Assembly (NCBI RefSeq): GCF_000316665.1 | Contig: NC_019678.1 | Coordinates: forward strand, 2,728,001 to 2,792,000 | Direction of reading: 5' to 3' | Origin: Rivularia sp. PCC 7116 | Lineage (GTDB): Bacteria; Cyanobacteriota; Cyanobacteriia; Cyanobacteriales; Nostocaceae | Length of the DNA: 64,000 nucleotides | Shown: in pieces, positions 44,443 to 53,862 of the stretch | Layout of the letters: every line of letters begins with the position of its first letter | How positions within the stretch are numbered: the first letter of the stretch is position 1 | Program-made: the position numbers and the translations under genes | Notes under the pieces: generated by a model | Databases searched by the model: none | Seen by the model: the letters and a program-made list of their open reading frames with translations, nothing else | What the model was told of the DNA's origin: nothing

Positions 44443-45267
44443 ATGAATATTGCAATTGTTGGTTGCGGATATGTCGGTTATGCTGTCGCTAAATACTGGA
44501 AACAAAATTCTGATTTAGTTATAACTGCAACTACAACTACTCCAGCTAAGGTATCGGCTTTACAAGAAGTTGCCCAAAAGGTAGAAGTTGTTGAAAGTTC
44601 TGATATCAAAGCTTTAAAATCTGTCCTAAAAAACCAAGATGTGGTTCTTTTAAGTGTAGGTGCAAAAAGCCGCGATTCTTATGAAGAAAGTTATTTAAAA
44701 ACTGCTGAAAATATAGTTTCAGTATTGCAAGACAATCCAACTGTAAAACAGTTGATATACACGGCAAGTTTTTCGGTTTACGGTGATATAAATGCTGCAA
44801 CAGTTGATGAAGAAACACCAACTGCACCAAGTAATGCCAATACTAAAATTTTGGATAAAGCCGAGCAAATTCTCCTTTGTGCTAGTCGCGAAAACCTAAG
44901 AGTTTGTATTTTGCGATTGGCTGGAATTTATGGCGAAGCTAGAGAATTGGTAAAAATATTTAGTAGAGCCTTTGGTGAAACTCGCCCTGGGAATGGTGAA
45001 ACTATAACAAATTGGATTCACTTAGATGATATTGTCGGTGCAATAGAATTTGCACGTCAACAGCAGCTCGATGGTATTTATAATGTAGTTGATGATGCTC
45101 GTGTTACCAGTAAAGAATTAATCGATAATTTATGTGAAAAATATAATAAACCCCAAGTTAATTGGGATGCTTCTCAAACAAAAACCCGTGGCTATAATTT
45201 TAAAGTCTCGAATCAAAAGATAAAACAAGCCGGATACGAGTTGATTCATCCTCAGATGATTTTTTGA
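44443..45267 (+). CDS. NAD(P)-dependent epimerase/dehydratase-like SDR
   Basis: 274 residues of the extended short-chain dehydrogenase fold. MNIAIVGCGYVGYAVAKYW is the dinucleotide-binding Gly motif. YTASFSVYGD carries the Ser/Tyr region but the usual YxxxK is replaced by a KILDKAEQILL stretch. RLAGIYGEARELVKIFS and WIHLDDIVGAIEFA are typical of YeeZ-like, possibly non-catalytic or atypical SDRs. An alpha/beta hydrolase gene follows 48 bp later on the same strand. Confidence 0.75.
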   Translation: MNIAIVGCGYVGYAVAKYWKQNSDLVITATTTTPAKVSALQEVAQKVEVVESSDIKALKSVLKNQDVVLLSVGAKSRDSYEESYLKTAENIVSVLQDNPTVKQLIYTASFSVYGDINAATVDEETPTAPSNANTKILDKAEQILLCASRENLRVCILRLAGIYGEARELVKIFSRAFGETRPGNGETITNWIHLDDIVGAIEFARQQQLDGIYNVVDDARVTSKELIDNLCEKYNKPQVNWDASQTKTRGYNFKVSNQKIKQAGYELIHPQMIF

Positions 45268-45315
45268 TTTTTTGATTTTTAGTTTTTTTAGTTTTTTTGG
45301 TTTTTTATTTTACCA

Positions 45316-46239
45316 ATGATTACTCAAGATAAAACAGCATCTTCCAGTCAATTCTATACCTGGAATAATTTTCGCTGTGCTTATGATGTCCAGAATCCAA
45401 CTAATTCCACAGCAGCAGGAATTCCTTTATTATTAATCCATCCCATCGGTGTTGGTTTGTCGCGGAATTTTTGGCAAAGATTTTGTGCTGAATGGTATAA
45501 GCAAAATAATCGCAATTTAATTTACAATCCTGATTTATTAGGATGTGGTGAAAGCGATATGCCCCATGTTGCTTATGCTCCTATTGATTGGGCAGAGCAA
45601 TTGCAATATTTTCTTCAAACTATAGTCAAACAACCTGTAGTTTTAGTAGTGCAGGGTGCCTTATTTCCCATAGCCATAGAGCTTGTCAAAAAGCAACCAG
45701 ATTTGATTGCCCGAATTATTTTATCAGGTCCTCCTGCTTGGAGTGTAATAACTCAACCAGCACCGGAATGGCAGCAAAAATTATTGTGGAATCTGTTGTT
45801 TGATTCACTTTCGGGAAATCTTTTTTATCGTTATGCCAGACGTAAGAAGTTTTTACAGGATTTTTCCATCAAGCAATTATTCGCTTCAGAAGCAGATGTA
45901 GACGATGAATGGTTAGATACTTTGCAGGAAGGAGCGAAAAATCCAGCAAGTCGCTATGCAGTTTTTTCGTTTTTAGCCGGATTTTGGCGAAAAAATTATC
46001 AAAATGCCATAGAATCTATACCGCAGCCTACATTAGCTGTTTTTGGTGAAATAGCATCAAGCATCAGCAAAACGGGCAAAAAAGATACAACCGAAAAACG
46101 TTTGGCTGATTATAATTTACATTTACCTCAAGGAAGCTCAATCAAAATTTCCGGAAGAAACGTCTTACCCTATGAATCAACAACTGAATTCGTCGAAGCC
46201 ATAACTCCCTTTGTGAATCAGTTAACAGCGAGCAGTTAA
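45316..46239 (+). CDS. Alpha/beta hydrolase
   Basis: 307 residues. LLLIHPIGVGLSRNFWQRF is the oxyanion-hole strand, YNPDLLGCGESDMPH the strand after it, and LVVQGALFPIAIELVKKQP the nucleophile-elbow position, where Ser is replaced by Gly-Ala (VQGAL). The canonical nucleophile therefore seems absent, as also seen in some cyanobacterial members close to chlorophyll/carotenoid-related hydrolases. A catalytic function is uncertain. Same strand as the preceding SDR gene and likely cotranscribed. Confidence 0.7.
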   Translation: MITQDKTASSSQFYTWNNFRCAYDVQNPTNSTAAGIPLLLIHPIGVGLSRNFWQRFCAEWYKQNNRNLIYNPDLLGCGESDMPHVAYAPIDWAEQLQYFLQTIVKQPVVLVVQGALFPIAIELVKKQPDLIARIILSGPPAWSVITQPAPEWQQKLLWNLLFDSLSGNLFYRYARRKKFLQDFSIKQLFASEADVDDEWLDTLQEGAKNPASRYAVFSFLAGFWRKNYQNAIESIPQPTLAVFGEIASSISKTGKKDTTEKRLADYNLHLPQGSSIKISGRNVLPYESTTEFVEAITPFVNQLTASS

Positions 46240-46352
46240 CAGTCAGCAGCGAGCAGTTGAATTAGGAGTTACGAGTTTTTAATACCCAATGCCCAATGCC
46301 CAATGCCCAATCACCAATTACCAATTACCAATTACCAATTACCTAAAAAACT

Positions 46353-47351
46353 TTGTGGTTAATTAAATTTTGGACAAATGTTCTAGCAGGATGTGCGGTA
46401 ATCGCGACAACATTATCTTTTGCTGGAAGGCAATATTGGGTGTTTGCTTTAATGGAACATCTACGAGTTCAATATTCGCTGATTTTAATTATTGCATTAT
46501 TTGTAAGTGTGTTAACTTCAAAAAAGCGAATAAAACTCTGGAATATTACATGCTTGATTGCTTTATTGATAAACTTATTCTTTATTCTTCCCTTATTTAT
46601 TCCTCCACAGCAAAATTCAATATCGTTAAATAAATCCTTAGAGTCTAATTCAGAAAGAATTCTGCTTACTCATGTAACGCTTAATAACAAAAAACCCGAT
46701 GCAACCAAAGCAATAGAGTATTTAAACAAGCAGAATACAGATATTTTATTTTTATTAGAAGTTACCCCCCAATCCTTAATACAGCTTAAACGAGGGTTGA
46801 CTAATTACCAGTTAGTTACAGCATTTCCCAAATACAATAGTCACGGAATTGCTTGGTTTGTACCCAAAGAAACAACAAAGCCAATCAAAATCAACAACTT
46901 CGGATTTATTCGTATACCAAGTTCCAACAATCGTCCTTTATTAAAAGCAAATATTTCTTTTCAAGGAAGAGAAATTGTTTTGCTTTGTTTCCACGTTATT
47001 AGCCCTCGCAATGCAAAAACAGTAGCGTATCAAGAAATAGAACTTGATGCTCTTGCTGATTGGAGTCAAAGGCTTTTACAAACTAGCGAGCAAGATTTAA
47101 TCGTCATCGGTGATTTTAATAGTACTCCTTGGTATGGAGTATTTCGCAGACTATTAAATACAAGTGGTTTGATAAATTCTCAACGCGGCTTTGGCATACA
47201 AACGACTTGGCATTCTCTTTTACCAACCGTATTAAGGATACCCATAGATAACTGCTTGCATAGTAAATCATTAACTACAGTTAGGCGTTTTATTGGGCAA
47301 GATATCAATTCAGATCATTTACCTTTGTTTATAGAATTGAAACTGAATTAG
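46353..47351 (+). CDS. Membrane-anchored endonuclease/exonuclease/phosphatase family protein
   Basis: 332 residues. Three N-terminal membrane helices (about 5-22, 38-52, 62-82) precede an EEP-fold domain: ILLTHVTLNNKKPDA, DILFLLEVTPQSL (metal-binding Glu), VLLCFHVISPRN, LIVIGDFNSTPWYGVFRRLL, and a closing SDHLPLFIEL His-containing motif. Family substrates range from DNA to phospholipids. The TTG at 46353 keeps the first membrane helix and is used provisionally; the next ATG is at residue 33. Upstream are AATTACC and TGCCCAA repeats. Confidence 0.75.
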   Translation: MWLIKFWTNVLAGCAVIATTLSFAGRQYWVFALMEHLRVQYSLILIIALFVSVLTSKKRIKLWNITCLIALLINLFFILPLFIPPQQNSISLNKSLESNSERILLTHVTLNNKKPDATKAIEYLNKQNTDILFLLEVTPQSLIQLKRGLTNYQLVTAFPKYNSHGIAWFVPKETTKPIKINNFGFIRIPSSNNRPLLKANISFQGREIVLLCFHVISPRNAKTVAYQEIELDALADWSQRLLQTSEQDLIVIGDFNSTPWYGVFRRLLNTSGLINSQRGFGIQTTWHSLLPTVLRIPIDNCLHSKSLTTVRRFIGQDINSDHLPLFIELKLN

Positions 47352-47514
47352 GTAATTGGGCATTGGGAATTGGGCATTGGGGATTGGGGATTGGGCATTG
47401 GTAATTGGTAATTGGTAATTGTGAATTGAAAACTGATGATCCACACCCTGCGGGTGAACAACTGAAAACTGTTCACTGTTCACTGATAACTGTTCACTGT
47501 TCACTAATAACTGC
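47350..47514. repeat. Short interspersed repeats (TTGGGCA, GGTAATT, CACTGTTCACTG)
   Basis: The whole space between two convergent genes is filled with GGGCATTGGGAATTGGGCATTG, GGTAATTGGTAATTG and CTGTTCACTGTTCACTG units. Confidence 0.65.
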
Positions 47515-48543
47515 TCACTGATTTAGCCAAGCTAAAATATCTTGTTTACTTTCTAGCAAGTCTTTATAAATCAAAGATTCAGGTGTCATGGATTCAATTG
47601 CAGAAATTAATTTATTTTTCAAAACAAAATCTTTTTTAATTTCCCGACAATCTCTAAAATAAGTTCTAATTGTAAAGATAGCCGCATCATATTCTGGTAA
47701 TCCCCACATTACTTGACGCTCTATTCTTAAAAATAATCTGGGATTGCTGATATCAAAATTTCTACCATACCATTGTTTTGATTCTATCCCAGAGGGTGGT
47801 TGAGGATGGTGATTTAAACGAGTATCGGTACTCAAACCCCAAGCAAAGCGCATCATTGGTTTTCTGACTATCATGGTATTCACAATCGCTTTGGCTCGCT
47901 GATTTATTTTTTCGATACCTGCTACCGGTAAGTGTACGCTAACAAAATCCTTACCTATTTTTTCTGCTGCCGAAAAATGATTGGGATAACACAAATGAAT
48001 TGCACTCATCCAATCATCGCTATTTTGATTACGACTAATCACTAGGATATCTGATTGTATTTGTGCTGCTAAAGCGTCTAAAGTAGAAATGTAATCGGGA
48101 AAAATACTTTTATCGGATGACTTATATTTTAATAGTTGAAATTTTTGATTGAAATATAGTATTTCTTTAGTTAGCTGACAGTTTAATGTTAATTGATTAC
48201 CATGATTAGCCAGATTGAAATATTGCGGATATTCTGTAGTCAGACGATTAATTATCAGTTGCGCTACTGCTTTAGCAACAGAATTACTATAGTTATAAGT
48301 TTGATAATGTTTGCTCAAAGATGATTTACGCGCTGCAAGTTTCACCTGACGATAGCTCTCAAAATTACTGTCTAATTGAAACAGCTTGCTGTCAGACTGA
48401 TTGCCGAAATCGGTATCAAAAGGCATCATTCCCGGTTTAATTTCATAGCGTCCGTTTTGTAGAGGAAAATAAGCAGCACTATCTTTAGATTCTTCTACAG
48501 TTTTAACTTCTAGCAATAAATCGGATGACATGGGTTTAATCAA
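47515..48543 (-). CDS. DUF3445 family, haem-dependent oxidative N-demethylase-like
   Basis: 342 residues. The DUF3445 pattern is visible: YEIKPGMMPFDTDFGNQSDSKLFQLDSN, DALAAQIQSDILVISR, SAIHLCYPNHFSAAEKIGKDFVSVHLPVAGIEKIN, MRFAWGLSTDTRLNHHP, LFLRIERQVMWGLPEYDAAIFTIRTY. In the characterised relative (HdmA) the family forms a PAS-like haem pocket and demethylates secondary amines such as dimethylamine. Partner subunits are not nearby, so the reaction here is uncertain. It is 24 bp downstream of the triple-GAF gene and probably shares its transcript. Confidence 0.75.
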   Translation of the reverse strand: MIKPMSSDLLLEVKTVEESKDSAAYFPLQNGRYEIKPGMMPFDTDFGNQSDSKLFQLDSNFESYRQVKLAARKSSLSKHYQTYNYSNSVAKAVAQLIINRLTTEYPQYFNLANHGNQLTLNCQLTKEILYFNQKFQLLKYKSSDKSIFPDYISTLDALAAQIQSDILVISRNQNSDDWMSAIHLCYPNHFSAAEKIGKDFVSVHLPVAGIEKINQRAKAIVNTMIVRKPMMRFAWGLSTDTRLNHHPQPPSGIESKQWYGRNFDISNPRLFLRIERQVMWGLPEYDAAIFTIRTYFRDCREIKKDFVLKNKLISAIESMTPESLIYKDLLESKQDILAWLNQ

Positions 48544-48567
48544 AAAGGTAATTACAAGTAAAAATAT

Positions 48568-51159
48568 CTAATTTTTTTGGATTACAGATGCAATTAATTT
48601 ATGAAAAGAAATCATAAAGCTTTTTAAACGTTCCCAAAACATAACTTTTTGCGTACTATTCTGAGCAAATGCTGTCAACTGGGCGAACAGGTTGGTGAAG
48701 AATTGCGATTTATCTAATATCTGCTGATTAATTTGGTTGAGAGACTCTATGTATTTTTCTAACTGCGCGGAAGCTTCTTTCTGACTATTAGCAGTTTTAG
48801 TGATTGTACTTATTAATCTACTGGTTTGAATGTTTGCAGTCACAATTGTGTCGAGTTTTTGCTTGTTGTTTTGTAATGATTGTACCCAAGTTGAAATCTC
48901 TTGATTTCTAACTTCTATTATTTCAACTATTTCGTTGATTTTTGCAATATCAGAAGTCAACAGAGGTTGAGTTTCTGCTGTAGCTCCCGAGAATTCTTCT
49001 TTTGTTATCTGGGCTTTTTCCGAGTTATTTTCTGAATTGCTTACTTGTTTGGCTATACGAACATCAAGCTGTGAAATATAATTACAGAGATTTTGGCAAT
49101 GCTCATCAAGTTGCTTCACTCTCATCTCACCATCTTTAGCAGCTTCCTGAAGTAAAGGAATATTCTCTAATGTCAATTTAATATTTTCTCTTTCTGATTC
49201 TAGTAAATCATAGTTCCTTTGTATTTGTTTTTCCACTTCCTCGCCGGTTATTTTTATGAGTTGAGCAGCATCGAGAATTTCGTGAATTTCTTTACCGCAA
49301 GCAGCAACATAATTAGAGATATTTAAAGCCTTATTCCAAAAAACCTTAAATATCATTTTGCTATCCTGAGATAGTTCGATAATTACCTTCCTCAAATCTT
49401 CTTGCTGGGGAAGAAAAAGACTTTTATTTAATTCATTTGCTTTAGCATTGCTTTCTATCAGTTTGGCATTTTCTAAAGCAAAACCTACTTGCATAGCAAT
49501 CTGGGAAAACCATCTGACTTCGTAAGAATGCCAATCGCGGAATTGAGAACATTGATTGGCAACCAACAAACCCAGCAGCTTACCTTCGTTGATAATTGGT
49601 GCGACTAAATTCGCTTTGATTTCTAATTTTTCAAGTTGAGTAATATGACAAGGAGTTAGATTGGCTTGATAAATGTTGGGAATTACTCTAACCCTACCAT
49701 TTTGATACTTGTCAAAATACTTTTCTTCAAAACATGGATCTTGCAATATCATTCCCAAACCTTTAGTGAAGCGAGGAGCTACCGATTCGGCAATTATGAC
49801 TCCATAAGAATCCTGATTTAATCCATATATTACTACGCGATCGCACTCTAATATGCGCCTTACTTCTTCGGTGGCAACTTCAAGAATATCTTCACGATTA
49901 AGAGATTGGCGAATTAGTTTTACGGTGTCGGTAAAATATTGCGTCCATTGAGCTTCGGTATCTACTTTGTCTTTAAGTGAGTCAGCTTCTGCTAAAACGT
50001 TAGCATTTTCTAAAGCGAAACCTACTTGCATGGCAATTTGAGAAAACCATCTGACTTCGTAAGAATGCCAATCGCGGAATTGAGAACATTGATTGGCAAC
50101 CAACAAACCCAGCAGCTTACCTTCGTTGATAATTGGTGCGACTAAATTCGCTTTGATTTCTAATCTTTCAAGTTGAGTAATATGGCAAGGAGTCAGATTG
50201 GCTTGATAAATATTGGGAATTACTCTAACCCTGCCATTTTGATACTTGTCAAAATACTTTTCTTCAAAACATGGATCTTGCAATATCATTCCCAAGCCTT
50301 TAGTGAAGCGAGGAGCTACCGATTCGGCAATTATGACTCCATAAGAATCTTGATTTAATCCATAGATTACTACGCGATCGCACTCTAATATCCGCCGCAC
50401 TTCTTCGGTGGCAACTTCGAGAATATCTTCACGATTAAGAGATTGGCGAATTAGTTTTACGGTGTCAGTAAAATATTGCGTCCATTGAGCTTCGCCGTCT
50501 GCTTGCTTTTTTAAATTTGCAACCTCGATTAAAATATTGGCGCTATCGAGAGCAAAACCCACTTGCATCGCAATCTGAGAAAACCAGGTAATTTCATGGG
50601 AAAGCCAATAACGTGGTTGGGAACATTGATGAGCAACCAATAAACCTATTAGCTTGCCTTCATTAATAATTGGTGCAACTAAATTCGCTTTAACTTCGAG
50701 TTTTTCTAGTTGCTCGATGTAACAAGCTGCAAGATTGGCTTCGTAAATATTGGCAATTGCCTTAACTCTTCCATCTTGATATTTTTCCATGTACCTTGCT
50801 TCAAAACAAGGATCTTTTATTATCCTTCCCAAACCTTTTGTGAAGCGAGGAGAAACCGATTCGGCACTTATCAATCCCTGTGATTGCTTATTCAAACTAT
50901 AAACTACGACGCGATCGCAATCTAATACCCGACGAACTTCTTCTGTTGCAGTTTTGAGAATATCTTCTTTAATTAGAGATTGGCGAATATATCTGACTGT
51001 TTCCGTAAAATACCGCGCCCATTCATCATCAACATTCGGTTGCTCTTCATCGATAAATGCTTGCCCAGATTCATCAACAGTAGCTTTAAGAATATGTGTT
51101 GACTCAGATTCTGAAAATTCTTGATTGTTTTCAGGCGTATTAAAGAAGTTATGTGTCAT
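48568..51159 (-). CDS. Triple-GAF sensor with cyanobacteriochrome-like cysteines and helical C-terminus
   Basis: 863 residues. Three GAF domains (about 45-210, 224-390, 403-570) each contain DPCF (C118, C297, C476), like the DXCF second-cysteine motif of blue/green cyanobacteriochromes, and a cysteine at the bilin-anchoring position (C146 in ACYI; C325 and C504 in PCHI). GAF2 and GAF3 are near-identical over some 160 residues, with a 179-residue period: a recent duplication. The C-terminal ~270 residues are coiled coil with no kinase, MCP signalling or cyclase motif. It resembles the sensory half of PixJ/HmpF-type proteins without the methyl-accepting tip. Chromophore binding is inference. 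Confidence 0.75.
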   Translation of the reverse strand: MTHNFFNTPENNQEFSESESTHILKATVDESGQAFIDEEQPNVDDEWARYFTETVRYIRQSLIKEDILKTATEEVRRVLDCDRVVVYSLNKQSQGLISAESVSPRFTKGLGRIIKDPCFEARYMEKYQDGRVKAIANIYEANLAACYIEQLEKLEVKANLVAPIINEGKLIGLLVAHQCSQPRYWLSHEITWFSQIAMQVGFALDSANILIEVANLKKQADGEAQWTQYFTDTVKLIRQSLNREDILEVATEEVRRILECDRVVIYGLNQDSYGVIIAESVAPRFTKGLGMILQDPCFEEKYFDKYQNGRVRVIPNIYQANLTPCHITQLERLEIKANLVAPIINEGKLLGLLVANQCSQFRDWHSYEVRWFSQIAMQVGFALENANVLAEADSLKDKVDTEAQWTQYFTDTVKLIRQSLNREDILEVATEEVRRILECDRVVIYGLNQDSYGVIIAESVAPRFTKGLGMILQDPCFEEKYFDKYQNGRVRVIPNIYQANLTPCHITQLEKLEIKANLVAPIINEGKLLGLLVANQCSQFRDWHSYEVRWFSQIAMQVGFALENAKLIESNAKANELNKSLFLPQQEDLRKVIIELSQDSKMIFKVFWNKALNISNYVAACGKEIHEILDAAQLIKITGEEVEKQIQRNYDLLESERENIKLTLENIPLLQEAAKDGEMRVKQLDEHCQNLCNYISQLDVRIAKQVSNSENNSEKAQITKEEFSGATAETQPLLTSDIAKINEIVEIIEVRNQEISTWVQSLQNNKQKLDTIVTANIQTSRLISTITKTANSQKEASAQLEKYIESLNQINQQILDKSQFFTNLFAQLTAFAQNSTQKVMFWERLKSFMISFHKLIASVIQKN

Positions 51160-51760
51160 TTATTTAGTAATATACAAATATGAAATAACAATGGATTCGG
51201 ATAATTAAGCTGTTGCGTATTCTATTTGTCTAAAAGAGGATTAAACATTTATTTAAACCTATTATCAATTATCCATTTCCCATCCCAATACTGCTCAGTT
51301 AAGGAATTGGACACAATGGTTAGATCCCCCAAACCCCCTTAAAAAGGGGGCTTATTTCCCTCCTTTTTAAGGAGGGTTAGGGAGGATCTCCTCTTAACTG
51401 AGCAGTATTGTTTCTCATCCTTATAATTACCATAAGTGCTTGAATCAGAACGATATAAAAGGTTGCTATTAGCTATAATTCACAACGCAATTACCGTCAT
51501 TAGATGCATGTTATTAATTAGATGTATTTCAAATAAGTTTTTCCGAAAAAGATTCAAATACATTTTAGGTAATTTGTATTTTACATCACAAAAAATCTAT
51601 ACAATACTTTAGTATGTATAGGTTTCTAGGTATTATAATAATTATTTAGCTATTTTTGAATAAAAAATAAAAATAAATTGAAAAAATGCATTTTTAAAAT
51701 ACACGATGGCTTTTGTATAGTATCTCATTAAAGCATAAAATCTTATCTTTATCTTTATCT
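51160..51760. other. Spacer upstream of the triple-GAF gene
   Basis: 601 bp. Apart from the MITE-like element listed separately, it is AT-rich with no coding frame. The triple-GAF promoter should be near 51160-51260. The segment 51580-51740 is a poly-A/T stretch preceding the end of the FkbM gene. Confidence 0.4.
51286..51410. repeat. MITE-like element B, 125 bp with perfect 18-bp terminal inverted repeats
   Basis: CAATACTGCTCAGTTAAG at the left is exactly inverted as CTTAACTGAGCAGTATTG at the right. The inside holds GATCCCCCAAACCCCC and AGGGTTAGGGAGGATC arms and a central CTTAAAAAGGGGGCTTATTT. The RNA would fold into one long hairpin. There is no coding capacity. Confidence 0.75.
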
Positions 51761-52615
51761 CTATAATTCATGGGGTTGCACTAATTGCAAAAACTGATTA
51801 TGAAGTCTCGTCGGCACTAAAAAAATCATTTTTGGACGAAAGCCTTGAGGATATTTAGTAATTTGAATAAATTTTGGCTTTAAATGCATTTTCGATTTAT
51901 CTTTGAACTTGATAAAAGCAAAAATAAGATAATCAAGTTCCTTAGCAAACTTCAAAACGCGGCTATCGGGAAAAGCTTCAGATAAAATTAAAGGCTGTTC
52001 CTTTTTAATTAAATTTTTTCCTCCTAACAACACTTCAGTATCTGCACCTTCCACATCTGTCTTAATAGCAGTCACTTTTAAATCTGGATGCTTGCTGGCA
52101 AAATTATCTAAAGTATCAACTTTCACGTTAATACAGTTATTATAATTTTTTGATTTCGTATTTAAGCTGCTTAACTCAGGTAGCTTGCTAATATCAAACT
52201 GCATTTCACCAACTTTTGAATAAACAGCTTCTTGAATAACTTGGATATTATCAACTTTTTGGGCATTTTGTTTTAAAGCCGCGATACTCCTTAAATCCGG
52301 TTCAAAAGCATAAACGCTATGACAGTAAGGAGAAACCAGTAGCGAATAGTAACCAATATTAGCGCCGATATCTAAAAAGCTTTTGGATTTATCAAGGTAT
52401 TTAATTAAATATTCTTCGCTTCCCCAATCAACAAAACCATTTTTTAAAAAAAGTTCAGTTCCAAATTTACTGTTGCGAGGAAGATTTATTGATACCCCTT
52501 GATTTAATTTCAGAATATTATCTTGTTGAAGAACGCGTTTATAAAATTGTCTGATAAAATATCTATAAAAAAACTTAGGATAGCCAACTTCACGAACAAG
52601 ATTCCAATTTAACAT
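51761..52615 (-). CDS. FkbM family methyltransferase
   Basis: 284 residues. SAM-binding motif SFLDIGANIGYYSLLVSPY, followed by VYAFEPDLRSIAALKQNAQ (acidic ribose contact) and the family feature IKTDVEGADTEVLLGGKNLI. FkbM enzymes O-methylate sugars or polyketides, often in exopolysaccharide pathways. It is a single gene here with no glycosyltransferase cluster beside it, so the substrate is unknown. Confidence 0.85.
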   Translation of the reverse strand: MLNWNLVREVGYPKFFYRYFIRQFYKRVLQQDNILKLNQGVSINLPRNSKFGTELFLKNGFVDWGSEEYLIKYLDKSKSFLDIGANIGYYSLLVSPYCHSVYAFEPDLRSIAALKQNAQKVDNIQVIQEAVYSKVGEMQFDISKLPELSSLNTKSKNYNNCINVKVDTLDNFASKHPDLKVTAIKTDVEGADTEVLLGGKNLIKKEQPLILSEAFPDSRVLKFAKELDYLIFAFIKFKDKSKMHLKPKFIQITKYPQGFRPKMIFLVPTRLHNQFLQLVQPHEL

Positions 52616-52722
52616 ATACTCATATTTGATTGATAATTGATTGATAGCAATTAGAAATTTTATAGTATTATAATTAATTCCAGAGAAAAAAACAGAAGAT
52701 AATACTGATAGAGGTGTAATTT

Positions 52723-53640
52723 TTAACCTTTAACCTGCCCAAAACCCGAAACCCAAGGGTCAATTTCAAACTCCTGTGCCAAAAAATTGATAAAACAGCG
52801 AACCTTCGCTGGTATAAATCGACCTCTTCTATAAACAGCATTTATCGGTAAAGGTGTCGGTTGATATTCTTTTAAAATAACCTTGAGTTTTCCATTATTG
52901 ATACAGTCACCAAATAACCAAATAGGCAATACAGAAATACCAATTCCAGATAAAACAGCTTCCCGGATAGCAGTAGAATTATTTGTTTGAAAATTTCCTG
53001 TAACTTTTACTTTTATAGTTTTATCTTGACTTTGAAAATACCATTCATTCCCTGTTGAAAGTCGAGTATAAACAATACAGTTATGATGAATTAACTCTTG
53101 AGGTTTTCTAGGTTCTCCATTTTCTTCAAAGTATTCATGAGAAGCAGCAGTTACACGGCGAGTAGTGCCGATACGCTGACTAATTAAAGATGTATCTTGA
53201 TGGTTGCCAATTCTAATCGCTAAATCTACTCCTTCCTCAACTAAATCGATAAAACCATCATTCATCATCAAATCCAGCTTGATATCGGGATAGCGCTGCA
53301 AAAAAGCCTTAATACGCGGAACTATTTGTAACTGTCCAAAAGATACCCCACAATTAACCCGCAGAGTACCACTAGGTTTTTTTCTTTCTCCAACGCTAGC
53401 TTCAGCTTCGGCTAACGTTTCCAAAACCCTTAGACATTGTTGATAAAACTGCTCCCCCGCCTCAGTCAAATTTAAAGTTCTCGTCGAACGTACTAAAAGC
53501 TGTACATCCAAATATTCCTCCAAAGCTGCAATTTGTTTGCTGATAGTAGGTTGCGTAGTTTCCAACTCCCGAGCCACAGCAGAAAAACTACCAGTTTCAA
53601 CCGTGCGTACAAAGCTTTGCATCCAAGCGATTCTATCCAT
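52723..53640 (-). CDS. LysR-type transcriptional regulator
   Basis: 305 residues. The N-terminal winged HTH is MDRIAWMQSFVRTVETGSFSAVARELETTQPTISKQIAALE, followed by RSTRTLNLTEAGEQFY. The substrate-binding domain starts at about 92 (GTLRVNCGVSFGQLQIVPRI). It belongs to the AaeR/DmlR-like branch. It is divergent from a peroxiredoxin-like gene 222 bp away, and the spacer has an ATTCC-n5-GGAAT palindrome, so local control of that gene is likely. Confidence 0.9.
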   Translation of the reverse strand: MDRIAWMQSFVRTVETGSFSAVARELETTQPTISKQIAALEEYLDVQLLVRSTRTLNLTEAGEQFYQQCLRVLETLAEAEASVGERKKPSGTLRVNCGVSFGQLQIVPRIKAFLQRYPDIKLDLMMNDGFIDLVEEGVDLAIRIGNHQDTSLISQRIGTTRRVTAASHEYFEENGEPRKPQELIHHNCIVYTRLSTGNEWYFQSQDKTIKVKVTGNFQTNNSTAIREAVLSGIGISVLPIWLFGDCINNGKLKVILKEYQPTPLPINAVYRRGRFIPAKVRCFINFLAQEFEIDPWVSGFGQVKG

Positions 53641-53769
53641 ATCAGTGAACAGTGAACAGTGAGCAGTTATCAGTGAGGAGAAAAATTATGTGGTGATTAA
53701 GTGATGGAATAAAAGTTATTTCTTCATCTCCTTTTCTTCCCTCTACCCTCTCTTCCCCCTCTCTCATTC

Positions 53770-53784
53770 ATTCCCATTTGGAAT
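53770..53784. promoter_or_regulatory. Candidate LysR operator
   Basis: ATTCC-CATTT-GGAAT is a perfect inverted repeat with T-n11-A geometry, lying in the divergent spacer between the LysR gene (ending its spacer side at 53640) and the peroxiredoxin start at 53863. Position and shape fit a LysR box. Confidence 0.5.
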
Positions 53785-53862
53785 AAATCATATTCTATTT
53801 TACCATCTTCTCAAACTATTAGAAATGAATCATCATAGGTATATCGAAACGAGGACGAAAAC

